A stretch of DNA of 64,000 nucleotides from NCBI GenBank assembly GCA_947591045.1, contig CANQCV010000006.1, forward strand, positions 1 through 64,000, read 5' to 3'. The notes under the pieces were generated by a model. That model was not told where the DNA came from. It saw only the letters and a list, made by a program, of their open reading frames with translations, and did no database searches. Shown here in pieces: positions 35,568 through 44,992 of this stretch. Source of the stretch: an uncultured Clostridia bacterium. GTDB taxonomy: Bacteria; Bacillota; Clostridia; TANB77; CAG-508. Both the position numbers and the translations under genes were made by a program. How positions within the stretch are numbered: position 1 is the stretch's first letter; every line of letters begins with the position of its first letter.

Positions 35568-37274
35568 TTACATTCTTTCTGGCATTTTCATGCCTAACAA
35601 GTTTGCTCCGCTATTTAATACAATGTTCACACTATAAGTTAAATACAAACGAGCATCTTGCTCTTTTTTATTGTCTGTAATAATTTTATTATTGTTATAA
35701 TAACTACTAAAAGCTTGTGCAAGTTCAATAAGATACCTAGAAATTATGTATGGTTCGTATTTTTCTGTTGACTGCTTAATAGTATCTTCAAAACGATATA
35801 ATAATTTAATAATATCAATTGCACCTTTATCATTAAGCTGTTCATAATCTATCTCTTCTATCTTTGGTATATATCCTGCTTTTTTTAAAATGCTATTTGT
35901 ACGCACATAAATGTATTGTAGATATGGACCTGTTTCTCCGTTAAAGTTTAACATTTCATCCCAATCGAATATTTCATCTTTTACTCTGCTGTTGTATAAA
36001 TCATTAAATATAACAGCACCAATTCCAATAATTTCTGCAATTTTATCTTTATCTTCTAAATCAGGATTTTTCGTTTCCATTATAGATTTTACTCTTGAAA
36101 TTGATTCATTTAGTAAATCTTCTAATTTAATAATATTTCCCTCACGAGTAGACATTTTACCAGATTTTAATTGCACCATTCCAAAAGGAACATGAACAAG
36201 GTTTTTTGTATATTTTTCGTCAATATCTAATAGTTTTGCAACTTCAAAAACTTGTTTAAAATGTAAAATTTGTTCATATGATGTTAAATATAATGCCTTG
36301 TCAAAATCATATGTTCTTGCTCTATATAAAATTGCTGCTAAATCACGAGTTGCATATGTAGTAGAACCATTCGTTTTTTCAATCAAGCAAGGAGGCATTT
36401 GCTCTCCAAGTTCAATTACTCTTGCTCCTTCTGATTCTACTAATCTGCCCGTTTTTTCTAATATTTTTACAACTTCTGGCATTTTGTCAGAATAAAATGC
36501 CTCGCCGTTAAAAGAATCAAAATGAATATCTAATAAATCATATATTCTTTGAAATTCTTTTAAACTTAAATCTTTGAATTTAGTCCATAATAAAACACAT
36601 TCTTCGTCTCCATCTTCTAGCTTTTTAAAATTATTTCTACATTCTTCTAAAACACTTTCGTCTTCTTTGCAAAGTTCATTAATTCTTACATAAATCTTGG
36701 TTAATTCATCAATTGGGTTTTCTTCTATATTATACTCATTTCCCCATCTTTTGTAACCCTCGATTAATTTACCAAATTGTGTACCATAATCTCCTAAATG
36801 ATTAATTCCAATACAATTATACCCTAAAAATTTATGTATTTTATATAAAGAATTTCCAATTACAGTTGAGCGTAAATGTCCAATATGAAATGGTTTTGCT
36901 ATGTTAGGAGAAGAGTAGTCTATAACTACATTTTTTCCTTCTCCTAATTTACTAGAACCATAATTTTCTTTTTTTATATCAATCTCTTTAAATACTTCTT
37001 TTATAAGTACAGGTTTGCAAATAAAAAAGTTTAAATATCCATTTACTACTTCTATTTTGCTAATTTCATTTTCCTCAAATGATAAACTTTCTTTTAGTTC
37101 AGTTGCAATTATTTGAGGTGATTTTTTTAGCTCTTTTGCTAATTTAAAACAAGTAAAAGAATAATCACCCATCTCTTTATTTGATGGAATTTCAATATAT
37201 TCTTCTATTTGCTCTTTGCTCATATCAATTTGTTTTGCAATTTTTTCTGCAATAACATTTTTAAAATTTATCAT
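35568..37274 (-). CDS. argS: Arginyl-tRNA synthetase
   Basis: 568 residues with the ArgRS N-terminal Add-1-like domain, HIGH motif PFHIGHLRSTVIGN, GDYGTQFGKL, and a DALR anticodon-binding C-terminus ending LGMKMPERM. The KMSKS region is replaced by the KMSTREGN form (LKSGKMSTREGN), usual for bacterial ArgRS. It charges tRNA-Arg. The enzyme itself bears on the CGG question only in that it charges whatever tRNA-Arg isoacceptors exist. Confidence 0.97.
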   Translation of the reverse strand: MINFKNVIAEKIAKQIDMSKEQIEEYIEIPSNKEMGDYSFTCFKLAKELKKSPQIIATELKESLSFEENEISKIEVVNGYLNFFICKPVLIKEVFKEIDIKKENYGSSKLGEGKNVVIDYSSPNIAKPFHIGHLRSTVIGNSLYKIHKFLGYNCIGINHLGDYGTQFGKLIEGYKRWGNEYNIEENPIDELTKIYVRINELCKEDESVLEECRNNFKKLEDGDEECVLLWTKFKDLSLKEFQRIYDLLDIHFDSFNGEAFYSDKMPEVVKILEKTGRLVESEGARVIELGEQMPPCLIEKTNGSTTYATRDLAAILYRARTYDFDKALYLTSYEQILHFKQVFEVAKLLDIDEKYTKNLVHVPFGMVQLKSGKMSTREGNIIKLEDLLNESISRVKSIMETKNPDLEDKDKIAEIIGIGAVIFNDLYNSRVKDEIFDWDEMLNFNGETGPYLQYIYVRTNSILKKAGYIPKIEEIDYEQLNDKGAIDIIKLLYRFEDTIKQSTEKYEPYIISRYLIELAQAFSSYYNNNKIITDNKKEQDARLYLTYSVNIVLNSGANLLGMKMPERM

Positions 37275-37300
37275 GTTGTTACTCCTTATTATTGTAAAAA

Positions 37301-38443
37301 TTAGTCTCCTAGATTTATGCCTATATTTCTTGCAGTTTTTACCAAGTCATCTTCCATTGATACTTTTCTTAAATTACTTTCTGGTGTATTTCCAGAAACA
37401 GCACCAATTTTTGTATTATTTCCAACAACTTCTTCTAAAGGAACTGAATTTAATTTTCCATCTTTAATAACTGTAAGTACATTAAATTTTCCTTCTAATG
37501 CAAGTTCCATAGCTTTTGCTCCATATTTAGTTGAAAGAACTCTATCAAAAGAAGTTGGTATTCCTCCTCTTTGCATATATCCTAAAACAGTGCATCTAGC
37601 CTCTAAGCCAGTTAGTTTCTCAAGTTGTTTCGCAACTTGTTCGCCAACTCCTCCTAATTTAGTATTATCTACACCTATACCATTATTTCTTGTATCTTTA
37701 ACAACAAGTTCTCCACCTTTTGCCTTAGCTCCTTCTGCAACAACTACAATGCTAAAGTCTTTGCCTTGTTTTCTTCTTTCCATAATCTTTTGGGCTGCTT
37801 TTTCTATATCATATGGTATTTCTGGAATTAATGCTACATCAGCTCCACCAGCTATTGCTGATTCTAGTGCAATCCAACCTGCATATCTTCCCATAACTTC
37901 CAAAATCATTATTCTGTGATGTGTTTCTCCTGTTGTATGTAATCTATCTATTGCCTCTGTTGCAACAGAAACAGCTGTATTATATCCAAATGTGATATCT
38001 GTACATGCTACATCATTGTCTATTGTTTTAGGTACTCCTATAACATTTACACCTCTTAAAGAAAAATCTCTTGCTGATTTTTGTGTTCCATCTCCCCCTA
38101 ATGTGAATAAACAATCAATTTTATCTTTTTTTATATTTTCTACACAAATCTCAGATAAATCTTTGTATACTCTTTCTCCATTTTCTTCGACTGGATAATT
38201 AAAAACATTTGCATTTGTAGAAGAGCCTATTATAGAGCCACCCTTTGGTAGTATACCTGATGCATTACAATTTGAGCTTGTCTCTAATACAACATAGTCA
38301 TTATTTAACAAACCCCTATACCCATCTATAAATCCTAAACATTCAATATTATTATTTTGAGCTGTTTTTACTATTGCACGAATTACTGCATTAAATCCTG
38401 AAACATCTCCACCATTTGCAAGTATTGCAACTTTCTTTATCAT
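37301..38443 (-). CDS. pfkA: 6-phosphofructokinase (G104/K124-type)
   Basis: 380 residues of the PfkA fold: ILANGGDVSGFNAVIR near the start, LFTLGGDGTQKSARDF and VPKTIDNDVACTD. By E. coli numbering it has Gly at 104, which favours ATP, but Lys at 124 (PKTIDND), as in pyrophosphate-using and atypical ATP enzymes. So the phosphoryl donor is not settled by sequence. It phosphorylates fructose-6-phosphate; upper glycolysis. Confidence 0.9.
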   Translation of the reverse strand: MIKKVAILANGGDVSGFNAVIRAIVKTAQNNNIECLGFIDGYRGLLNNDYVVLETSSNCNASGILPKGGSIIGSSTNANVFNYPVEENGERVYKDLSEICVENIKKDKIDCLFTLGGDGTQKSARDFSLRGVNVIGVPKTIDNDVACTDITFGYNTAVSVATEAIDRLHTTGETHHRIMILEVMGRYAGWIALESAIAGGADVALIPEIPYDIEKAAQKIMERRKQGKDFSIVVVAEGAKAKGGELVVKDTRNNGIGVDNTKLGGVGEQVAKQLEKLTGLEARCTVLGYMQRGGIPTSFDRVLSTKYGAKAMELALEGKFNVLTVIKDGKLNSVPLEEVVGNNTKIGAVSGNTPESNLRKVSMEDDLVKTARNIGINLGD

Positions 38444-38569
38444 TTTAAAACCTCCATTATTATTATTTGCTACTATTATATCAAAATCAAAAAAAATTAC
38501 AATAAAAAGTCGTAATTTTTAATAAAATATAATGATTATTAATTCTTAAAATAGAAAATTTTATTTATT

Positions 38570-38645
38570 CGTAATGTCTTTGTAATATTTTTGTAATATT
38601 TTCGTAATTTGTTTGTAATATTCTTGTAACATTATGTAACATTAT
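38570..38645 (+). repeat. Seven 11-bp direct repeats (YGTAATATTTT-type)
   Basis: Units start at 38570, 38581, 38592, 38603, 38614, 38625 and 38635, one per helical turn (10-11 bp). Core TGTAATATT degenerates to CGTAATTT and TGTAACATT. The region is extremely AT-rich, iteron-like. Confidence 0.75.
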
Positions 38646-38684
38646 TATTAAATTTAAGTTTACCTTTTTATTTTTACACATATC

Positions 38685-38751
38685 TGTGGATAATGTGGAT
38701 AACTTTGTGAATAACTATATATTCGTGTTTTTTTCGACACACTTATTCACA
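38685..38751. promoter_or_regulatory. DnaA-box cluster
   Basis: Two adjacent perfect boxes TGTGGATAA (38685-38693, 38694-38702), one TGTGAATAA (38706-38714) and one opposite TTATTCACA (38743-38751). The consensus DnaA box is TTATCCACA, so the last two have one mismatch. They lie beside a very AT-rich repeat tract. Confidence 0.75.
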
Positions 38752-38955
38752 TTTTTATATAGCAATGTTTTATGAAAACTCATTACTTTTTATTATTTTA
38801 CTTTTTTATTCATTATGTATATAGCAAAAATGTTTGTATTTTTTCTTTAAAAAGCCTACCACTCTAATAATTTAGTGTGATAGACTTTTTGTCAATATAT
38901 TTTATTTTCTTATATAGTTTTAATGTATTATGTTTATTAGATGTTCATTTTTCTA

Positions 38956-39001
38956 ACCTGTCCCTTTTACGACAAAAATGGGAAAAATGGTCAAACCCCA
39001 T
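38956..39001. repeat. Copy 1 of a 46-bp dispersed repeat
   Basis: Shares CCTGTCCCTTTTACGACAAA and AAATGGGAAAAA with the copy at 62646-62691; the right end is diverged (GGTCAAACCCCA). Not coding. Confidence 0.8.
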
Positions 39002-39008
39002 CACCCCA

Positions 39009-42000
39009 TCAGCCAAATAGGCTAATTTGGTTACTTTGACTCATTCCTTTTAAGCATCCTACTTTTTCTAACATGTCGATTACAGACTTACCAATTTTTG
39101 AACGAATTTTCATATCATCTATTGACATGAATTTTCCCTCTTTTTTTGCCTCATCAATTCCCTCTGCTGCCACTGTTCCAAGTCCTGGTATACTATTTAA
39201 TGGTGGGCGTATTCCGTCCTCTTCTACGATAAATTTTGTTGCATGAGATTTATATAAGTCTATTGGTAAAAACTCTATTCCTCTTTCATACATTTCTAAA
39301 ACAAGTTCTAGGATAGCATACATATTTTTGTCTTTCGTGCTTGCTCCATTTCCAGCTAAATCTATTTCTTTCATTTTATTTAATACTTTTTCTTTTCCAT
39401 AGCACATAACATCACTGTCAAACTCATCAGCTCTAATTGTAAAATATGCTGCATAGTATGCTTTTGGCTGATGTACTTTAAACCAAGCTATACGAAATGC
39501 ATTTGTAACATATGCTGCTGCATGTGCTTTTGGGAACATGTATTTTATTTTTTCACAAGACTTTATATACCAATCTGGTACATCGTTTTCTTTCATTAGT
39601 TTTACATATTCTGCCCATTTTTCTGGATCTTTTAACGCTTTTCCTTTACGCACAAGCTCCATTATTTTAAATGCTGGATTTGGTGGAACACCTTTTTTTA
39701 TAAGGTATATCATTATATCGTCACGGCAACAAATTGCCTCATTTAAGGTCACTGTTCCCTCTTCTATTAAACTTTGTGCATTTCCAAGCCATACATCTGT
39801 ACCATGCGACAATCCAGAAATGCGTATTAGTTCATCAAATGTAGTTGGCTTTGTATCAACTAACATTCCTCTTACAAACTTTGTACCAAACTCTGGCACT
39901 CCATAACTTCCTACTTTACTTTTTATTTGCTCTGGTGTAACTCCTAAAGCATCTGTTGAGCTAAAAATTGACATTGTTTCCTTATCGTCTAAAGGTACTT
40001 TTGTAGGATCTATACCTGTTATATCATATAACATCCTTATCATTGTTGGATCATCATGTCCTAAAATGTCTAGTTTTAATAAGTTTTGGTCTATTGAGTG
40101 ATAATCAAAATGTGTTGTTATTATATCTGAATCTGGGTCATCTGCTGGATGCTGTACTGGGCAAAATTCATAAATTTCTCTTCCCTTTGGTACAACAATA
40201 ATTCCTCCTGGGTGTTGTCCTGTTGTTCTTTTAATTCCTGTACAACCTTGTGCTAACCTTAATACCTCTGCATTATTAATTGGTATTCCTTTTTCCTCAT
40301 AATATTTTTTTACATATCCATATGCGGTCTTATCTGCAACAGTACCAACTGTTCCTGCTTTGAATGTTGTTCCTTTTCCAAAAATAACCTCTGTATATTT
40401 ATGAGCTTTTGCTTGATATTCTCCTGAAAAGTTTAAGTCAATATCAGGCTCTTTATCTCCATTAAAGCCTAAAAATGTTTCAAATGGAATGTCAATTCCG
40501 TCTTTTACCATTTTAGTTCCACATTTTGGACAGTCTTTATCTGGCAAATCAAATCCACATGCATAGCCATAATCTGTAAAATCAGAATATTTACATTTTG
40601 GACATCTGTAATGTGGTGGAAGTGAATTTACCTCTGTAATTCCCGTCATATTTGCTACAAAAGACGAACCAACTGAACCTCTTGAACCAACAATATAGCC
40701 ATCTTCATTTGATTTCCACACTAACTTTTGAGCAATAATATACATAACGGAGAATCCATTTTTTATAATTGAATTTAGCTCTTTATCCAATCTTTCTTGT
40801 ACAAGTTCTGGCAAAGGATCTCCATATAGTTCATGTGCTTTCTTAAATGCAATATCTTTAATTGTTTGTTCACAACCCTCAATATATGGTGGGCATTTTT
40901 CAGGAGAAATTGGGCTTATTTTTTCACACATATCTGCAATTTTATTTGTGTTTGTTACAACAACTTCATATGCCTTTTCTTCCCCTAAATATTCAAATTC
41001 TTTTAGCATTTCTTCCGTTGTACGCAAATATAGAGGTGCTTGTTCATCACTATCTGCATATCCTTGACCTGCCATTAAAATTCTTCTATAAATTTCATCT
41101 TGTGGATCCATAAAATGAACATCACAAGTTGCTACTACTAACTTTCCTAACTTATCTCCTAAATCTACAATCTTTTTATTAATTTCTTGTAAGCCCTCAA
41201 CATCTTTTACTGTGCCGTTTCTTACCATAAACATATTGTTTCCATTTGGCTGAATTTCTAAATAATCATAGTCACTTGCAATAGCTTCTATTTCTTCGTC
41301 TGATTTTCCTGCAACTATTGCTCTATATAGCTCTCCTGCCTCACATGCACTTCCTAAAATTAGCCCCTCTGAATATTTTTTATATATAGATTTCAAAATA
41401 CGAGGTTTTTTATAAAAATAATCTAAATGAGAAAATGAAATTAGTTTATATAAGTTTTTTAAACCTACATAATTTTTGGCAAGTATAATGGCATGATAAG
41501 TCTGTAACTTTTTATAGTCTGCTTTTCCTGCCTCTAGGCTGTCTATATCTTCTACCTTTTTTGCACCCTTTTCTTTTAACATATTTAGCATTATATTAAA
41601 TACTTTTACTGTTGTATCAACATCATCTAACGCTCTATGTGCAACTTCTACTTCTATTCCTAAATTTTCTGCTATTATTCCTAATTTATATTTTTTATAA
41701 TCTGGAAACAAATCTTTTGCTAGCCTTAATGTATCTATATATGTATTTTCCAAAGTATAACCTAATTCTTTTGCATTATATTTTAAAAATCCAATATCAA
41801 AATCTGCATTATGTGCAACCAAAATAGAATCTCCTATGAATTCTAAAATTTTAGGAAATACTTTGTCTATTGTTTCGGCATTCTTTACCATGTCATCTGT
41901 GATATTTGTAACTTCCACTACTTTTTGTGGTATTGGTTTTTCAGGATTTACAAAGCATGAGAATTCGTCTATAACTTCTCCGCCTTTTATCTTCATGATT

Positions 42001-43370
42001 CCTACTTCCGTAATTTTTTCTGTTCTAAAAGAAAGCCCAGTTGTTTCTAAATCTAGCACACAATAAGTTGTGTCTATATCTTGTCCTCGTGGAAATGATA
42101 CAACAGGTGTCTTATCTGGTGCAAGATATGCCTCTACTCCATATATTATCTTCAAATCTGGATTTTTTTCTGTAAAATGATATGCCTCTGGAAATGCTTG
42201 TACAACTCCGTGGTCTGTAATAGCTATAGCTTTCATACCCCATTTGCTAGCTCTTTTTAATAGGTCAGTTGCAGATGTAACAGCATCCATTTGGCTCATT
42301 TGTGTGTGCATATGTAGTTCTACTCTTTTTTCTTGTGCTTCATCTTTACGCATTTCTTTTTTTATTCCGGTAGATTCTATTATAGTATTTGCAATTACTC
42401 CCAACTCTTTTGCAAATGGATCAAACTGTGCTGTTCCTTCTACCTTTACGCCAGCTGACTTTTGAATTTTTTTAATTGTATCTTTTGCCTTATCTGATTC
42501 TACAAATGCTTTACAAGTAATAGTGCTACTTCCATCAAATAAATCAAATAATAACAATATCTTTCCATTTTTTAGTTCTCTTGAATCAACATTTAAAACT
42601 TCCCCGTCTAGCAAGACTTTGCCACTATCAATACTTAAATCTGCAACCTTTACTAATTGTTCCTTTATTTTTAAACTTTTTCCATAGATTAATGGTGTTT
42701 TTTCTTCTTCATTTTCCATAGAATCAGTCTGCTCTGTTTTATTTAAACTTTCTTGTTCATTACCACTTTTTTCATTTGTAATACTTACTTTTTGATTTTT
42801 TATTTCTTTTTTATATTCTTCTGCCTCGTGTTTTGCTTGCTCTACAGCTTGTCTTTCATTTTGCAAGCTTTCTTCTTGCATTTTTTTAATCATTTCTTCT
42901 GTAATATTTTCTATGTATTTTACTTTTAACTTTCTAGAATAAATATTCTCAATTATTTCTGATAATATTTTGTCAAATTTTCTTGCCTCTAATACTTCTT
43001 TTGCTTTTAATGCTAAATTTACAACCAAATTATCATTTTCTATTTCTATTGAGCTATTTTTTAGCATAGCTTTTACTAGTGGGTGTTTATATGACATGTA
43101 TTTTATAATATCTCCCCACTCTTCTTTTAAATCTATATCTACTTCTTTTTCGTATTGTACATAGATATTTACTTCTTTAATATTAAATCTCTTTTCTAAA
43201 TACCTTTCAAATTCATATAAGTCAGCTATTTTTATAAACTCCTGACTTACAATTTGTACTTCTAATTTATTTGTCTTTTTAAATAAATTAATATTTTTTA
43301 TCTTTGCTGAATTTAATGCAAAACTATTTGAATTGTAATCTTTAAAAATTTCTTTTATTGTTTTTTCCAT
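39009..43370 (-). CDS. polC: DNA polymerase III subunit alpha, Gram-positive PolC type
   Basis: 1453 residues. Order: N-terminal domain; OB-fold region around 235-330; PHP domain (ELHMHTQMSQMDAV, ITDHGV); the inserted 3'-5' exonuclease (VLDLETTGLS, HNADFDIGFL) inside PHP; the polymerase core with PDIDLNFSGEYQ carrying catalytic aspartates; a zinc-finger-like cluster CPKC..CGFD..CPKC; and helix-hairpin-helix at the C-terminus. This is the replicative polymerase of low-GC Gram-positives. It is the last gene of the frr-uppS-cdsA-rseP cluster on this strand. Large, intact, with no in-frame CGG among its codons. Confidence 0.97.
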   Translation of the reverse strand: MEKTIKEIFKDYNSNSFALNSAKIKNINLFKKTNKLEVQIVSQEFIKIADLYEFERYLEKRFNIKEVNIYVQYEKEVDIDLKEEWGDIIKYMSYKHPLVKAMLKNSSIEIENDNLVVNLALKAKEVLEARKFDKILSEIIENIYSRKLKVKYIENITEEMIKKMQEESLQNERQAVEQAKHEAEEYKKEIKNQKVSITNEKSGNEQESLNKTEQTDSMENEEEKTPLIYGKSLKIKEQLVKVADLSIDSGKVLLDGEVLNVDSRELKNGKILLLFDLFDGSSTITCKAFVESDKAKDTIKKIQKSAGVKVEGTAQFDPFAKELGVIANTIIESTGIKKEMRKDEAQEKRVELHMHTQMSQMDAVTSATDLLKRASKWGMKAIAITDHGVVQAFPEAYHFTEKNPDLKIIYGVEAYLAPDKTPVVSFPRGQDIDTTYCVLDLETTGLSFRTEKITEVGIMKIKGGEVIDEFSCFVNPEKPIPQKVVEVTNITDDMVKNAETIDKVFPKILEFIGDSILVAHNADFDIGFLKYNAKELGYTLENTYIDTLRLAKDLFPDYKKYKLGIIAENLGIEVEVAHRALDDVDTTVKVFNIMLNMLKEKGAKKVEDIDSLEAGKADYKKLQTYHAIILAKNYVGLKNLYKLISFSHLDYFYKKPRILKSIYKKYSEGLILGSACEAGELYRAIVAGKSDEEIEAIASDYDYLEIQPNGNNMFMVRNGTVKDVEGLQEINKKIVDLGDKLGKLVVATCDVHFMDPQDEIYRRILMAGQGYADSDEQAPLYLRTTEEMLKEFEYLGEEKAYEVVVTNTNKIADMCEKISPISPEKCPPYIEGCEQTIKDIAFKKAHELYGDPLPELVQERLDKELNSIIKNGFSVMYIIAQKLVWKSNEDGYIVGSRGSVGSSFVANMTGITEVNSLPPHYRCPKCKYSDFTDYGYACGFDLPDKDCPKCGTKMVKDGIDIPFETFLGFNGDKEPDIDLNFSGEYQAKAHKYTEVIFGKGTTFKAGTVGTVADKTAYGYVKKYYEEKGIPINNAEVLRLAQGCTGIKRTTGQHPGGIIVVPKGREIYEFCPVQHPADDPDSDIITTHFDYHSIDQNLLKLDILGHDDPTMIRMLYDITGIDPTKVPLDDKETMSIFSSTDALGVTPEQIKSKVGSYGVPEFGTKFVRGMLVDTKPTTFDELIRISGLSHGTDVWLGNAQSLIEEGTVTLNEAICCRDDIMIYLIKKGVPPNPAFKIMELVRKGKALKDPEKWAEYVKLMKENDVPDWYIKSCEKIKYMFPKAHAAAYVTNAFRIAWFKVHQPKAYYAAYFTIRADEFDSDVMCYGKEKVLNKMKEIDLAGNGASTKDKNMYAILELVLEMYERGIEFLPIDLYKSHATKFIVEEDGIRPPLNSIPGLGTVAAEGIDEAKKEGKFMSIDDMKIRSKIGKSVIDMLEKVGCLKGMSQSNQISLFG

Positions 43371-43402
43371 TTGTACATCTCCTTTTGCATTTTATAGCAC
43401 AA

Positions 43403-44134
43403 TTATATTAATCTTGTTACATCATTAAATGTTACATAAATAGACAAAGCAATTAATAGCATAAATCCTAACATTTGTAACTTTATTTCAAAATCTTCTT
43501 TTAGTGGCTTTTTTCTAATTGCCTCTATTAGTAATAAAACTACTTTTCCTCCATCTAGTGGTGGGAATGGAAGTAAATTTGTTACACCTAATGACATTGA
43601 TATTATTGCTAATATATATACAAAATCTACTATTCCACTTGTCTGTGCAACTATTCCTGAAATTCCAACAGGTCCCATTAATTGGTCAGCTGTAACTCCT
43701 CCTGAAAATAGCAGTTTTAAACTTTCTACAATAGAAAAAATAAAATTACCGGTGTTAGAAAGTGCTACTCCAAAATCACCTGTTATTATTGTTATTAATA
43801 TTAAGTATGTTATTATTGCAAATAAAATGTTTACTAATCCACCTGCTGCAACAATTGCAATTCTTTTTGGAATACTTGCCTCACTAAAAGAACCCTCTTC
43901 GCAAGAGCGTTCTTCTTCTCCTTCCATGTTTACAAATCCGCCAAGAGGTATTAGTCTTAAAGCATATTTTGTTTCTTTACCCTGTTTTTTCCATATTGTA
44001 GGTCCAAAACCTATTGCAAATTCCTTTACTTTTACTTTGCAAAGTCTTGCTACAATAAAATGTCCTGTTTCATGTATTAAAACTAAAAAGCCTAATATAA
44101 AAATAACTTTAAATGCAGTAATAATAAAGTCCAA
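43403..44134 (-). CDS. rseP: RseP/site-2 protease family metalloprotease lacking a PDZ domain
   Basis: 243 residues. Zinc motif HETGH (LIHETGHFIVAR) on the first helix and the second motif LLPFPPLDGGK (Asp ligand) on a late helix. The usual RseP/RasP has one or two PDZ domains between them and ~350-420 residues; here only ~130 residues separate the motifs and no PDZ is visible. It would cut membrane-bound anti-sigma factors or signal-peptide remnants. The frame is uninterrupted, so the short form looks genuine. dxr, usually next to it, is absent. Confidence 0.85.
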   Translation of the reverse strand: MDFIITAFKVIFILGFLVLIHETGHFIVARLCKVKVKEFAIGFGPTIWKKQGKETKYALRLIPLGGFVNMEGEEERSCEEGSFSEASIPKRIAIVAAGGLVNILFAIITYLILITIITGDFGVALSNTGNFIFSIVESLKLLFSGGVTADQLMGPVGISGIVAQTSGIVDFVYILAIISMSLGVTNLLPFPPLDGGKVVLLLIEAIRKKPLKEDFEIKLQMLGFMLLIALSIYVTFNDVTRLI

Positions 44135-44153
44135 AACTATTTTCCTCCACTAA

Positions 44154-44960
44154 TTACAATAATACTAATAAAAAGTATGCAAATGGTAATGTAAATATAA
44201 CACTATCAATTCTATCTAACATACCACCATGACCTGGTATTAGATTGCTATAATCTTTAATCTCACAATATCTTTTAATACTAGATGCTGCTAAATCTCC
44301 AATTTGACTTACTACACTTAATAATATTGCAATAAATGTAACATATGCATAACTTATATCCATAGAGAAACTATAATTGCAAATTGCTGTATATGCTAAC
44401 ATTAAAACCACTGCGCCTATAACTCCACCAATGCATCCTTCTATTGATTTTTTAGGGCTAACATCTGTAAATTTATGTTTTCCAAATTTTCTACCAATAA
44501 GCCATGCGAATGTATCTGTTCCCCAACTACTTAAAAATACAAACCAAATTAATATCTTTCCATTTGGAATATTTTCCCTTATAATTGATGCGAACATTAA
44601 AAATAACACAATATAGCATATTCCAAAAAAGGTAATTGCAATATCTACTATATTAAATTTCATATTACTTAAAATTATATTTACAAAAAGTATCAGTATT
44701 GAGATTGGAACAATTGCAGCAACAATTGGTAAAATAAAATCTGATGGTATTATATGTATAATAGCAATGGCAGCAGCTGCTATATATCCTACCCATTCAA
44801 TTGGTTTAGCTTTTTGTCTAAATGCCTTATAAAACTCATGCAAAGACATAATAGCTATTATACTAATTCCAATATCTATTATATATTTATTTCCAAATAT
44901 CATTATGAGTGCAAATATTGGAAATAATATAGCACCAGATAAAATTCTTTTCATTGTCAT
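44154..44960 (-). CDS. cdsA: Phosphatidate cytidylyltransferase
   Basis: 268 residues, about seven membrane helices. The C-terminal CTP-transferase signature is seen as DLAASSIKRYCEIKDYSNLIPGHGGMLDRIDS (S-x-x-KR...K-D...PGHGG..DR.D). It makes CDP-diacylglycerol from phosphatidate and CTP, which pgsA (58159) uses for phosphatidylglycerol. Confidence 0.95.
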   Translation of the reverse strand: MTMKRILSGAILFPIFALIMIFGNKYIIDIGISIIAIMSLHEFYKAFRQKAKPIEWVGYIAAAAIAIIHIIPSDFILPIVAAIVPISILILFVNIILSNMKFNIVDIAITFFGICYIVLFLMFASIIRENIPNGKILIWFVFLSSWGTDTFAWLIGRKFGKHKFTDVSPKKSIEGCIGGVIGAVVLMLAYTAICNYSFSMDISYAYVTFIAILLSVVSQIGDLAASSIKRYCEIKDYSNLIPGHGGMLDRIDSVIFTLPFAYFLLVLL

Positions 44961-44992
44961 ATTATTTATATTCCTTCCATTTTTTATATTTT

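Larger units (their letters stand above)
38444..39008. other. 565-bp intergenic region: DnaA boxes and 11-bp repeats
   Basis: No convincing gene. It contains seven ~11-bp direct repeats (38570-38645), a DnaA-box cluster (38685-38751), and part of the 46-bp dispersed repeat at its right end, next to the polC stop. Confidence 0.7.

Noticed and set aside
38570-38751. Chromosomal oriC
   Set aside because: No dnaA/dnaN nearby and no switch of gene direction around the site, so only origin-like parts are claimed.
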